Both the position numbers and the translations under genes were made by a program. Below, in pieces: positions 1 through 6,269 of a stretch of DNA of 13,294 bases. Position 1 is the stretch's first letter, and the number at the start of each line of letters is the position of its first letter. Below the pieces are notes generated by a model. That model worked only from the letters and a program-made list of their open reading frames with translations. It ran no database searches and had not been told where the DNA came from. Origin of the DNA: S012-113 sp965368405 (GTDB lineage: Bacteria; Bacteroidota; Bacteroidia; Cytophagales; Cyclobacteriaceae); contig CBDUMS010000090.1 in NCBI GenBank assembly GCA_965368405.1, positions 1 to 13,294 on the forward strand, written 5' to 3'.

Positions 1-698
1 TTCACCCCTGCCTTCGCAAGAAAAAAGCCGGCCGCTGCACCAACATTTCCCCAGCCCTGGATTATCGCTCTTTTATTGCTTATATCGCCACCCCAGATTT
101 TATAATAGTGCATGAGCGACATCGCCACGCCATAGCCGGTAATCATATCGGCAATGGTATATTTTTTCTGAGAAGTCGGTGTGTAATTCGGGTCCTCAAC
201 GATTTTAGAGACCCCCGTTCTTAGTTGGCCAATGATCTTAATCTTCTGATTATCGGAAGCCCCGAAGTGACCGTTCACTATTCCTTCTTGAGGGTGCCAT
301 AGTCCATATTCTTCCGTGTAGGGTATTACTTCCGATATCTCATCAACATGCATGTCGCCGCCCGTACCATAATAGTTTTTCAAAAGAGGTATCACAGCTT
401 TGTACCATCGCTTAAGCACCTCGCCTTTTCTTGGGTCGGCAGGATCGAAATTTATACCGCTTTTAGCACCGCCTATTTGTGGCCCTGATACCGTAAACTT
501 TACCTCCATGGTCTTGGCGAGGGACTCAACTTCTCGCTTGTTAAGGCCTTGCCGCATTCGGGTGCCACCACCCGCGGCTCCACCGCGAAGCGAATTGATT
601 ACCACCCAACCTTCGGCCTCTGTTTCGGAGTCGTTCCACTCAAGGACTAACTCTGGCTGTCTTTCTTCGAATTTCTTTAATAACGTGAGTATTTCCAT
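1..698 (-). CDS. Glu/Leu/Phe/Val-family amino-acid dehydrogenase, N-terminal part (cut by window edge)
   Basis: The minus strand is open from an ATG at 698 to the left edge (232 complete codons, no stop). The family catalyses reversible NAD(P)-dependent oxidative deamination of an amino acid to a 2-oxo acid and ammonia in the cytoplasm. Visible marks are a glycine-rich GGGTRMR segment (residues 43-49), Lys67 and Lys79 exactly twelve apart, the second within GGAKSGI (the catalytic-lysine motif), an Asp at 115 in GTGGDMH, and the start of the Rossmann domain, GWGNVGAAAG (215-224). The short N-terminus and the Lys/Lys/Asp spacing recall leucine dehydrogenase, but the rest of the segment is not diagnostic, so I leave the substrate open (glutamate, or a branched-chain or aromatic amino acid). 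The C-terminal NAD domain is outside the window. It is transcribed divergently from an Lrp/AsnC gene, a plausible regulator. Confidence 0.9.
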   Translation of the reverse strand, partial: MEILTLLKKFEERQPELVLEWNDSETEAEGWVVINSLRGGAAGGGTRMRQGLNKREVESLAKTMEVKFTVSGPQIGGAKSGINFDPADPRKGEVLKRWYKAVIPLLKNYYGTGGDMHVDEISEVIPYTEEYGLWHPQEGIVNGHFGASDNQKIKIIGQLRTGVSKIVEDPNYTPTSQKKYTIADMITGYGVAMSLMHYYKIWGGDISNKRAIIQGWGNVGAAAGFFLAKAGV

Positions 699-700
699 AG

Positions 701-716
701 TATGTTAACAAACATA
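701..716. repeat. Inverted repeat TATGTT-AACA-AACATA, candidate operator
   Basis: A perfect 6-base inverted repeat with a 4-base spacer lies directly in front of the dehydrogenase start and overlaps its possible -7 element. Lrp/AsnC regulators bind short AT-rich dyads, and such a gene is divergent next door, so this is a candidate autoregulatory/target site. The link is inference; short dyads in AT-rich DNA also arise by chance. Confidence 0.4.
709..716 (-). promoter_or_regulatory. Possible -7 element (TATGTTTG) for the dehydrogenase gene
   Basis: The minus strand reads TATGTTTG, matching the Bacteroidota TAnnTTTG -7 consensus. It ends only 10 bases before the ATG, so the transcript would be nearly leaderless. 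It also lies inside a perfect dyad (701-716) and has no TTTG about 20 bases upstream, so it may be an operator rather than the promoter. A TATAAT-like string near 763-768 is an alternative. Confidence 0.35.
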
Positions 717-744
717 TGGATATATGTATGAGATACTTACTATT

Positions 745-760
745 AATCTATTTTTAGATT
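745..760. repeat. Inverted repeat AATCTA-TTTT-TAGATT, candidate Lrp/AsnC operator
   Basis: A perfect 6-base inverted repeat with an all-T spacer lies in the middle of the dehydrogenase/Lrp intergenic region, about 45 bases upstream of the first gene and 75 upstream of the second gene's likely start point. Its layout (16 bases, AT-only centre) resembles known Lrp/AsnC-type sites in shape, not in exact sequence. Confidence 0.4.
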
Positions 761-820
761 GAATTATAGAAAAAAAAACTACATATATTTTAATAAATAG
801 AATAAATTAATTTTATGGAC

Positions 821-828
821 TATTTTTG
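821..828 (+). promoter_or_regulatory. -7 promoter element (TATTTTTG) for the Lrp/AsnC gene
   Basis: TATTTTTG fits the Bacteroidota TAnnTTTG consensus and ends 21 bases before the ATG at 850, giving a leader of about 15 bases. No clear TTTG is visible at the -33 position; the DNA there is AT-only. A run of nine A residues (770-778) lies further upstream. Confidence 0.55.
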
Positions 829-849
829 AGATGCTAAACGGAATATTTT

Positions 850-1311
850 ATGTATAAGTTAGATCAGCAGGATAAGCTAATATTAGCGTATTTGCAGCAG
901 GACGGGAAAATGACTATTGCCGCTATAGCCCATGAGCTATGCTTATCTACAACGGCCGTCTACGAGCGTATCAAGAAATTGGAAAAGAACGGCATAATCG
1001 ATAAGTACGTGGCGTTACTCGATCAGAAAAAAGTTGGCAAGAATCTCATCGTATATATTTCAATATCATTAAAGAATCATGCCCGGTCTTATTTAAAAAA
1101 GTTCGAAGATTCTATTAACGGTTACAACGAAATAATGGAATGCTACCATATTGCTGGCAATTTCGATTTTCTACTTAAAGCACAGCTAAAAGATATGGAA
1201 GCCTATCAACAATTTATTCTCTCGAAACTATCGGTAGATACGAATATCGACAAAGTTCAAAGCTCCTTCGTCCTCAGTAAGAATAAACACACTACTGCAT
1301 TTAATCTATAG
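850..1311 (+). CDS. Lrp/AsnC family transcriptional regulator
   Basis: This 153-residue protein has the standard Lrp/AsnC length and layout. An N-terminal winged helix-turn-helix (about residues 4-60) has the recognition part STTAVYERIKKLEKNGII, followed by a RAM ligand-binding domain (about 65-142) with the family signature GNFDFLLK (103-110). The C-terminal segment SSFVLSKNKHTTAF closely fits Bacteroidota members. Such proteins form dimers to octamers, wrap DNA, and respond to amino acids such as leucine, asparagine or lysine; the ligand cannot be told here. The divergent amino-acid dehydrogenase and the dyads between the two genes make local control of amino-acid catabolism the most likely role. 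The start at 850 is supported by the family-typical YKLDQQDKLIL opening; there is no clear Shine-Dalgarno. It converges with the peptidase gene after only 25 bases. Confidence 0.95.
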   Translation: MYKLDQQDKLILAYLQQDGKMTIAAIAHELCLSTTAVYERIKKLEKNGIIDKYVALLDQKKVGKNLIVYISISLKNHARSYLKKFEDSINGYNEIMECYHIAGNFDFLLKAQLKDMEAYQQFILSKLSVDTNIDKVQSSFVLSKNKHTTAFNL

Positions 1312-1336
1312 ACGTATAAAAGCTAAAGGGCTGCCG

Positions 1337-2476
1337 CTATTTCTTTCTCGCCTTATACTTATCCAGAATTTTCAAGGTTTCTTTAATAGGTAAAGCTTCT
1401 TGTGTTCTGCCTTTTTGCCCTACCAGGGTTTCGGCCATAAATAGGGAGTTGTAAACAGCCTCTTCGGTCGCTTCCACGGCTGCAAGGAATAGGGGAGACA
1501 TCACATCATTACTTAACTGGGGCACCACAGAAACGGGGCTTTTTATTTGGTAAGGAATCCTACTCTCAGAGTCGGTACTAAAAGCAATAACATAATCGCC
1601 ACTGCCATTAGAGGCAAAGGAGCCAACCTTGGCAAGCGCCATAAAAGCACGCTTGGCGAGCCGCTCCAAATTGCGATCTGATAAGGGAGCGTCTGTAGCC
1701 ACTACAATCATGCACGAACCATCTACCACATAAGGAACATCATTAGCCATATAAAAATTATTAAGCTCTTCACCAACAGGGGCTCCATTAATTGTAAGTA
1801 CGCCACCAAAATTCGATTGAACCAAAACTCCAACCGTGTAGCCACCTTTGGCTTGTGGGAGTACGCGAGACGAGGTACCAATCCCTCCCTTAAATCCCAG
1901 GCAACGTGTACCTGTTCCAGCGCCAACGTTTCCTTCGGGCACAGTGCCAGTATTGGCTGTCTTTATCGCTTCTTGCACGGCTTCAGTATTAACATGTCTG
2001 CCTTGTATATCATTAAGATAACCATCGTTGGTTTCCCCAACCACAACATTTACCGAACGCACGTTCTTGTTATCTGGCTGAGCCAGGGTGTAATCTACCA
2101 AGGCGTCGGCGACTTTCCAGGAATTGAGGGTGTTCGTTAGAGCTATGGGCGATTCAATATTGCCCAGCTCCTGAATCTGAGTAAAGCCAATCGCCTTTCC
2201 GAAGCCATTACCTACATAGACCGCGGCGGGTACTTTCTCTTGAAAAATATTGCCCGGATGGGGTAAAATTACGGTAACGCCAGTGCGAATAGAGTCTCCG
2301 ATGACCATTGTTTTGTGTCCTACAGCTACACCATTTACATCGGTAATCGCGTTCAATGATCCCGGTGTGAGGATGCCCGGCATAATCCCAAAATCACGGG
2401 CTCTGCCACGATCAGTTTGCTGACCGTAAGCGGTACCTGACAGGAATAGGATGACGAAGAAAATCAATACTCTCAT
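1337..2476 (-). CDS. P1-family (DmpA/BapA-like) self-processing aminopeptidase, exported
   Basis: This 379-residue member of peptidase family P1 belongs to the group of DmpA (L-aminopeptidase/D-Ala esterase-amidase) and BapA (beta-peptidyl aminopeptidase). These are Ntn-hydrolases made as one chain that cuts itself before a serine, which then becomes the N-terminal nucleophile of the beta subunit. Here the cut should fall between Gly253 and Ser254 in DGSCMIVVATDAPL. Asn222 in VQSNFGG fits the oxyanion-hole residue of DmpA, and the GETNDGYLND (147-156) and GFKGGIGTSSR (194-204) motifs are intact. A Sec signal peptide (about 1-18, ending AYG before QQ) indicates export to the periplasm. The ATG overlaps the racemase stop (ATGA), so the two are translationally coupled. 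The natural substrate is unknown: peptides or amides with an N-terminal D- or beta-amino acid are candidates. Confidence 0.92.
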   Translation of the reverse strand: MRVLIFFVILFLSGTAYGQQTDRGRARDFGIMPGILTPGSLNAITDVNGVAVGHKTMVIGDSIRTGVTVILPHPGNIFQEKVPAAVYVGNGFGKAIGFTQIQELGNIESPIALTNTLNSWKVADALVDYTLAQPDNKNVRSVNVVVGETNDGYLNDIQGRHVNTEAVQEAIKTANTGTVPEGNVGAGTGTRCLGFKGGIGTSSRVLPQAKGGYTVGVLVQSNFGGVLTINGAPVGEELNNFYMANDVPYVVDGSCMIVVATDAPLSDRNLERLAKRAFMALAKVGSFASNGSGDYVIAFSTDSESRIPYQIKSPVSVVPQLSNDVMSPLFLAAVEATEEAVYNSLFMAETLVGQKGRTQEALPIKETLKILDKYKARKK

Positions 2477-3231
2477 GGTTCAATAGGTTTTAGTTTTTCG
2501 GGTGCAATATGGTTTATCAGGCTGCGGGCAAGGACGATAGATGGGTCAATAGTAGGGGTGTCAAAGATTTCTTTTTCGGGAATTGCCAATACGATTTCGG
2601 TGCACCCTTTTATTATTAAATCTGCACCATCGTTTATTAACTTCTGAGAAACCTTCATCAAATCGTTTCGTGCTATTTTAGTAACGGGGTTGGATTTAGA
2701 TTTTATTCCATAATCCAGGTCGTAGATTGCAGCATGAACTACATTATCCTGCGTATCGAAATCGGGTACAATAGGGTGGAAACCAGCCTCCTCTAGTGGT
2801 TTGCTATAAATACCAAACTTATAGGTGCCGGTGGTTGAAAGCACACCGACATTTTTTACTCTGGGGTATTGCAGGCTTATTTCTCGTATGGTTTCTTCTG
2901 CCATGTTAAGTAACTTCAATTCAGAAGAGGCATCATTAAGTATATTGGTAATTAAGCTAAAAATTTCTCTAGCATGTGCCGTATTACAAGGGATCCCGGC
3001 TATGGTCGCGCCAGCCTTTTCCATTTTAAGCAAAACATTGGCAATTGCATCCGATGGGTTTACAGGATCTCTACCCATTAAATATTCTGTTCGGTCGCTT
3101 ATCGTATGCGATAACGAAAGCATTACCAAATCCAGATGGTCCTGATCGCTCTGAGCTAGGGTGTTATCAAAAACATTCTTGGCAAGATCCAAGCCGGCAT
3201 ATGGACCAACACCGCCTACAATTCCAATCAT
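2473..3231 (-). CDS. Aspartate/glutamate racemase-family amino-acid racemase
   Basis: This 252-residue PLP-independent racemase uses two cysteines as acid/base pair. Cys82 in GIPCNTAHA and Cys210 in IKGCTEI are both present, as is the N-terminal GGVGPYAGLD motif (6-15). The CNTAH form is typical of the YgeA-like, broad-specificity amino-acid racemases rather than MurI, so the substrate could be aspartate, glutamate or another amino acid. No signal peptide is visible; the enzyme should be cytoplasmic. It is first in a two-gene operon with the exported P1 aminopeptidase, overlapping it by four bases, which suggests joint use of D-amino-acid-containing peptides or amides (inference). A TAAATTTG promoter element lies about 60 bases upstream. 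Confidence 0.92.
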   Translation of the reverse strand: MIGIVGGVGPYAGLDLAKNVFDNTLAQSDQDHLDLVMLSLSHTISDRTEYLMGRDPVNPSDAIANVLLKMEKAGATIAGIPCNTAHAREIFSLITNILNDASSELKLLNMAEETIREISLQYPRVKNVGVLSTTGTYKFGIYSKPLEEAGFHPIVPDFDTQDNVVHAAIYDLDYGIKSKSNPVTKIARNDLMKVSQKLINDGADLIIKGCTEIVLAIPEKEIFDTPTIDPSIVLARSLINHIAPEKLKPIEP

Positions 3232-3292
3232 GGCATTAATTTTTTAATCGAGGATAAAGCTAATCAATACCCATAATAAAATACTGTTAAAC

Positions 3293-3300
3293 CAAATTTA
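3293..3300 (-). promoter_or_regulatory. -7 promoter element (TAAATTTG) for the racemase-peptidase operon
   Basis: The minus strand reads TAAATTTG, a full match to TAnnTTTG, about 60 bases before the racemase ATG. No good -33 TTTG is seen. It is arranged back to back with the valS promoter, the two -7 elements being 36 bases apart. Confidence 0.5.
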
Positions 3301-3336
3301 TCAATTATTTGGGGTCGTTTGGCTGTAAAAAAAACT

Positions 3337-3344
3337 TACTTTTG
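3337..3344 (+). promoter_or_regulatory. -7 promoter element (TACTTTTG) for valS
   Basis: TACTTTTG matches TAnnTTTG. A TTTG at 3318-3321 lies 15 bases upstream and another at 3308-3311 lies 25 upstream, neither at the ideal distance of about 20. An eight-A tract (3327-3334) sits in the spacer. The start point should be near 3350, leaving a leader of about 9 bases to the ATG at 3359 or about 18 to the one at 3368. Confidence 0.6.
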
Positions 3345-3358
3345 CGCCTTATTCAAAA

Positions 3359-5980
3359 ATGGTAAAGATGTCGATTTCATCAAAATATGACCCGTCGCAA
3401 ATAGAAGACAAATGGTACCAAACTTGGTTAGACAAAGGATTTTTTCATTCTGAGCCAAATCCGGAGAAAGAACCGTACACCATTGTGATCCCACCACCGA
3501 ATGTTACTGGTGTTTTACACATGGGTCATATGCTCAATAATACCATTCAGGATGTATTGATAAGGCGAGCCAGAATGCAGGGGAAAGAAGCCTGCTGGGT
3601 GCCGGGTACCGATCACGCATCTATTGCCACCGAAGCCAAGGTTGTGGCTATGCTCAAAGAGCGCGGTATTGATAAGCACGATATCTCACGGGAAGAATTT
3701 TTGGAGTACGCTTGGGAGTGGAAAGAAAAGTACGGTGGCATTATACTAGAGCAGCTAAAAAAGCTTGGAGCCTCTTGCGATTGGGATCGAACACGATTTA
3801 CGATGGACCCTGACCTATCGGATGCTGTAACCGAAGTTTTTGTTGATCTCTATAAGAAAGGATATATCTACCGCGGCGTTCGTATGGTGAATTGGGACCC
3901 ACAGGGTAAAACAGCGCTAGCTGATGATGAGGTAATTCACAAGGAGGTAAATTCTAAACTCTACCATGTTTCCTATAAGATAGCAGACTCTGGCGAAACC
4001 GTTACCATTGCTACAACCCGTCCGGAGACTATCTTAGGTGATACTGCAGTTTGTATTAACCCAAAGGATGAGCGATACACTCATCTGCATGGTAAAACTG
4101 CCATTGTACCCATGGTTAATCGTGAAGTACCCATTATTCTCGATGAGTATGTTGCCATGGATTTTGGTACAGGTTGCCTGAAAGTTACACCGGCACACGA
4201 TATTAATGACTACGAGCTTGGGATGAAACATAAGCTTGGCTCGATTGATATTTTTAACGACGACGGCACGGTTAGCGAAGCGGGTGAACTCTATATTGGC
4301 AAAGATCGTTTTGCGGTGCGCAAAGAGATTGTTAAAGACCTTGAAGAAGCGGGGCAACTGGTTAAGATCGAGGAGTATACCAATAATGTTGGTTTTTCGG
4401 AGAGAACCGATGCTGTTATTGAGCCTAAATTATCAACGCAATGGTTTGTAAGTATGAAAGAGCTTACTAAACCAGCTTATGAGAACGTGATGAACGATGA
4501 GGTGCAGCTTGTTCCGCCAAAGTTTAAAAACATGTATCGTCACTGGATGGAAAATGTGCGCGATTGGTGTATCTCACGTCAGCTATGGTGGGGGCAGCAA
4601 ATACCGGCATGGTACCTGCCAAATGGAGAGTTTGTTGTAGCTAAAGACGAAGACGAAGCACTAAAGCTAGCGCAGGAAAAAGATGCTTCATTGTCTCAAA
4701 CTGATTTGAGGCGCGATGAAGACGTGCTAGACACCTGGTTTAGCTCCGGTCTATGGCCTATATCCGTTTTCGATGGATTTAAAGATCCAGACAATGCCGA
4801 TATTAAATATTATTATCCAACCAACGATCTGATTACTGCTCCGGAGATATTATTTTTCTGGGTGGCACGTATGGTCATGTATGGCTATGAGTATCGAGGT
4901 GAAAAACCCTTTCGCAATGTTTACCTCACAGGTATTGTAAGAGATAAACAAGGGAGAAAGATGTCGAAATCCCTGGGCAATTCTCCGGACCCAATAGAAT
5001 TGATGAATATCTACGGAGCCGATGGTGTTCGCACCGGTATGCTATTTAGCTCACCGGCGGGTAACGATTTGCTCTTCGATGAAAAACTATGCGAACAGGG
5101 AAGAAATTTCTCGAATAAGGTATGGAACGCATTTCGTTTGGTAACGGGTTGGGAGGTTGATGAAACATTACCCGATACTAACCAGATTGCGATTGACTGG
5201 TTTGACTCAAAGTTTAATCAGGCACTTGCCGAGGTTGAAGATCATTTCTCGAAGTTTAGGATTTCTGATGCTTTAATGACCTCCTATAAATTGGTATGGA
5301 ACGACTTCTGTTCACTTTATCTCGAAATGGTTAAGCCAGAATATGGTAAGCCCATCGATGCCAGGAGCTATAAAATGTCGGTAGTGTTCTTCGAAAAAGT
5401 GGTAAAACTGTTACACCCTTTTATGCCATTTATTACCGAAGAGATCTGGCAATCTCTCCAGGAGCGTAACGGAAACTATTTGATCGTTGAAGAGTGGCCA
5501 TCCGCAAGTCCTTTTGACGCAGATTTACTCGATGCCGGTGAAGAAGCCTTTGAGGTGGTAAGCCAGATTCGTAATCTACGGAATGCCAAACAGATTTCTC
5601 CTAAGACAGCACTTAGCCTTATGGTTAAGACTAACGATAGAACAAGGCTCGAATCTTTTGGCGAGGTTATTAAGAAAATGTCTAATCTGGAGCTGATCGA
5701 ATTTGTTTCGGAGAAGCCTGAAAATGCCGGAGGGTTTGTAATAAAAGGAGATGAGTTCTTTATCCCACTAGAAGAGAGTATTGACGCAGAGCAGGAAAAG
5801 CTACGATTACAGAAAGAGCTGGAATATGCCAATGGCTTTAAGAACTCTGTAGCCAAGAAATTAAGTAACGAGCGCTTCGTGAACAATGCACCAGAGCAAG
5901 TAATTGCTAACGAACGGAAGAAGTTGGCAGATGCCGAAGCGAAAATCATGGCGTTGGAAGAACAGCTTGCTAAAATATAA
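3359..5980 (+). CDS. valS: Valine--tRNA ligase
   Basis: This is a complete 873-residue class I aminoacyl-tRNA synthetase that charges tRNA-Val with valine in the cytoplasm. The ATP-binding signatures are intact: HMGH at 54-57 after PPPNVTGVL, and KMSKS at 534-538. The CP1 editing domain, which hydrolyses Thr-tRNA-Val, shows TTRPET (219-224) and TPAHDINDYELG, with the conserved editing Asp at about 281. The anticodon-binding helical domain follows (about 600-740), and the last 65 residues form the charged coiled-coil tRNA arm typical of ValRS. Length is normal for bacteria. An alternative start at 3368 (giving MSISSKYDPSQ) looks more like family N-termini and would leave a less cramped leader; both are in frame. 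It appears to be its own transcription unit. Confidence 0.98.
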   Translation: MVKMSISSKYDPSQIEDKWYQTWLDKGFFHSEPNPEKEPYTIVIPPPNVTGVLHMGHMLNNTIQDVLIRRARMQGKEACWVPGTDHASIATEAKVVAMLKERGIDKHDISREEFLEYAWEWKEKYGGIILEQLKKLGASCDWDRTRFTMDPDLSDAVTEVFVDLYKKGYIYRGVRMVNWDPQGKTALADDEVIHKEVNSKLYHVSYKIADSGETVTIATTRPETILGDTAVCINPKDERYTHLHGKTAIVPMVNREVPIILDEYVAMDFGTGCLKVTPAHDINDYELGMKHKLGSIDIFNDDGTVSEAGELYIGKDRFAVRKEIVKDLEEAGQLVKIEEYTNNVGFSERTDAVIEPKLSTQWFVSMKELTKPAYENVMNDEVQLVPPKFKNMYRHWMENVRDWCISRQLWWGQQIPAWYLPNGEFVVAKDEDEALKLAQEKDASLSQTDLRRDEDVLDTWFSSGLWPISVFDGFKDPDNADIKYYYPTNDLITAPEILFFWVARMVMYGYEYRGEKPFRNVYLTGIVRDKQGRKMSKSLGNSPDPIELMNIYGADGVRTGMLFSSPAGNDLLFDEKLCEQGRNFSNKVWNAFRLVTGWEVDETLPDTNQIAIDWFDSKFNQALAEVEDHFSKFRISDALMTSYKLVWNDFCSLYLEMVKPEYGKPIDARSYKMSVVFFEKVVKLLHPFMPFITEEIWQSLQERNGNYLIVEEWPSASPFDADLLDAGEEAFEVVSQIRNLRNAKQISPKTALSLMVKTNDRTRLESFGEVIKKMSNLELIEFVSEKPENAGGFVIKGDEFFIPLEESIDAEQEKLRLQKELEYANGFKNSVAKKLSNERFVNNAPEQVIANERKKLADAEAKIMALEEQLAKI

Positions 5981-6066
5981 GCGTTGCAACATTGATTTTG
6001 CTCATCGAGAATTTGGCGTAGAACAAATCCGTTTTATTTTCATTTTTCAATGATCCTAGTCAGGAA

Positions 6067-6097
6067 TTAGTTATTTATATTAATTCTAAATAACTAA
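6067..6097. repeat. Perfect 11-base inverted repeat in the valS-actA gap
   Basis: TTAGTTATTTA (6067-6077) and its exact reverse complement (6087-6097) flank a 9-base loop. The stem is AT-rich and no T-run follows on either strand, so it is not a classical intrinsic terminator. It lies 87 bases after the valS stop and about 120 bases before the act promoter, so it could be an operator or a 3'-end-stabilising hairpin. The rest of the 289-base gap holds no convincing gene. Confidence 0.5.
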
Positions 6098-6191
6098 CGA
6101 ATTGATTGGAACTCCCTGATTTGTAGTTAGATATTTTATACTTTTCAATTTTAAACGTTACTAGCGATGCAAAAAATGATGTTTCATTCTC

Positions 6192-6223
6192 TTTGAAAAG
6201 AAAACCTTGAAGATGTACTTTTG
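6192..6223 (+). promoter_or_regulatory. Promoter of the act (alternative complex III) operon
   Basis: TTTG (6192-6195), a 20-base spacer, then TACTTTTG (6216-6223): both boxes and the spacing fit the Bacteroidota vegetative promoter (TTTG, about 19-21 bases, TAnnTTTG). Transcription should begin near 6230, giving a leader of about 40 bases before the actA ATG. It is the best-formed promoter in the window. The -33 box overlaps the right arm of an 8-base inverted repeat (6141-6148 with 6193-6200). Confidence 0.75.
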
Positions 6224-6269
6224 TATCGCTCGAAAAAGTAGCGACTAAACTAATTACGTAATCAAATCT

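Noticed and set aside
400..708. Plus-strand open frame of about 100 codons opposite the dehydrogenase
   Set aside because: It is fully antisense to a gene with clear family motifs, its translation is low-complexity Ser/Pro-rich, and it has no promoter or ribosome site.
5476..5949. Minus-strand frame of 157 codons inside valS
   Set aside because: It is antisense to the conserved anticodon-binding and coiled-coil part of ValRS and Ser/Leu-rich as expected from complementing Glu/Lys codons; a shadow frame.
5983..5990. 8-base palindrome GTTGCAAC just after the valS stop
   Set aside because: Too short to distinguish from chance and not linked to any promoter or T-run.
6011..6048. Possible valS terminator: ATTTG/CAAAT stem followed by a T-rich stretch
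   Set aside because: The stem is only five mostly AT pairs with an 8-base loop, too weak to call; the T-rich stretch is interrupted.
6167..6196. Nine-codon frame (MQKMMFHSL) before actA, considered as a leader peptide
   Set aside because: It lies upstream of the inferred start point of the act transcript and overlaps the -33 box, with no ribosome site.
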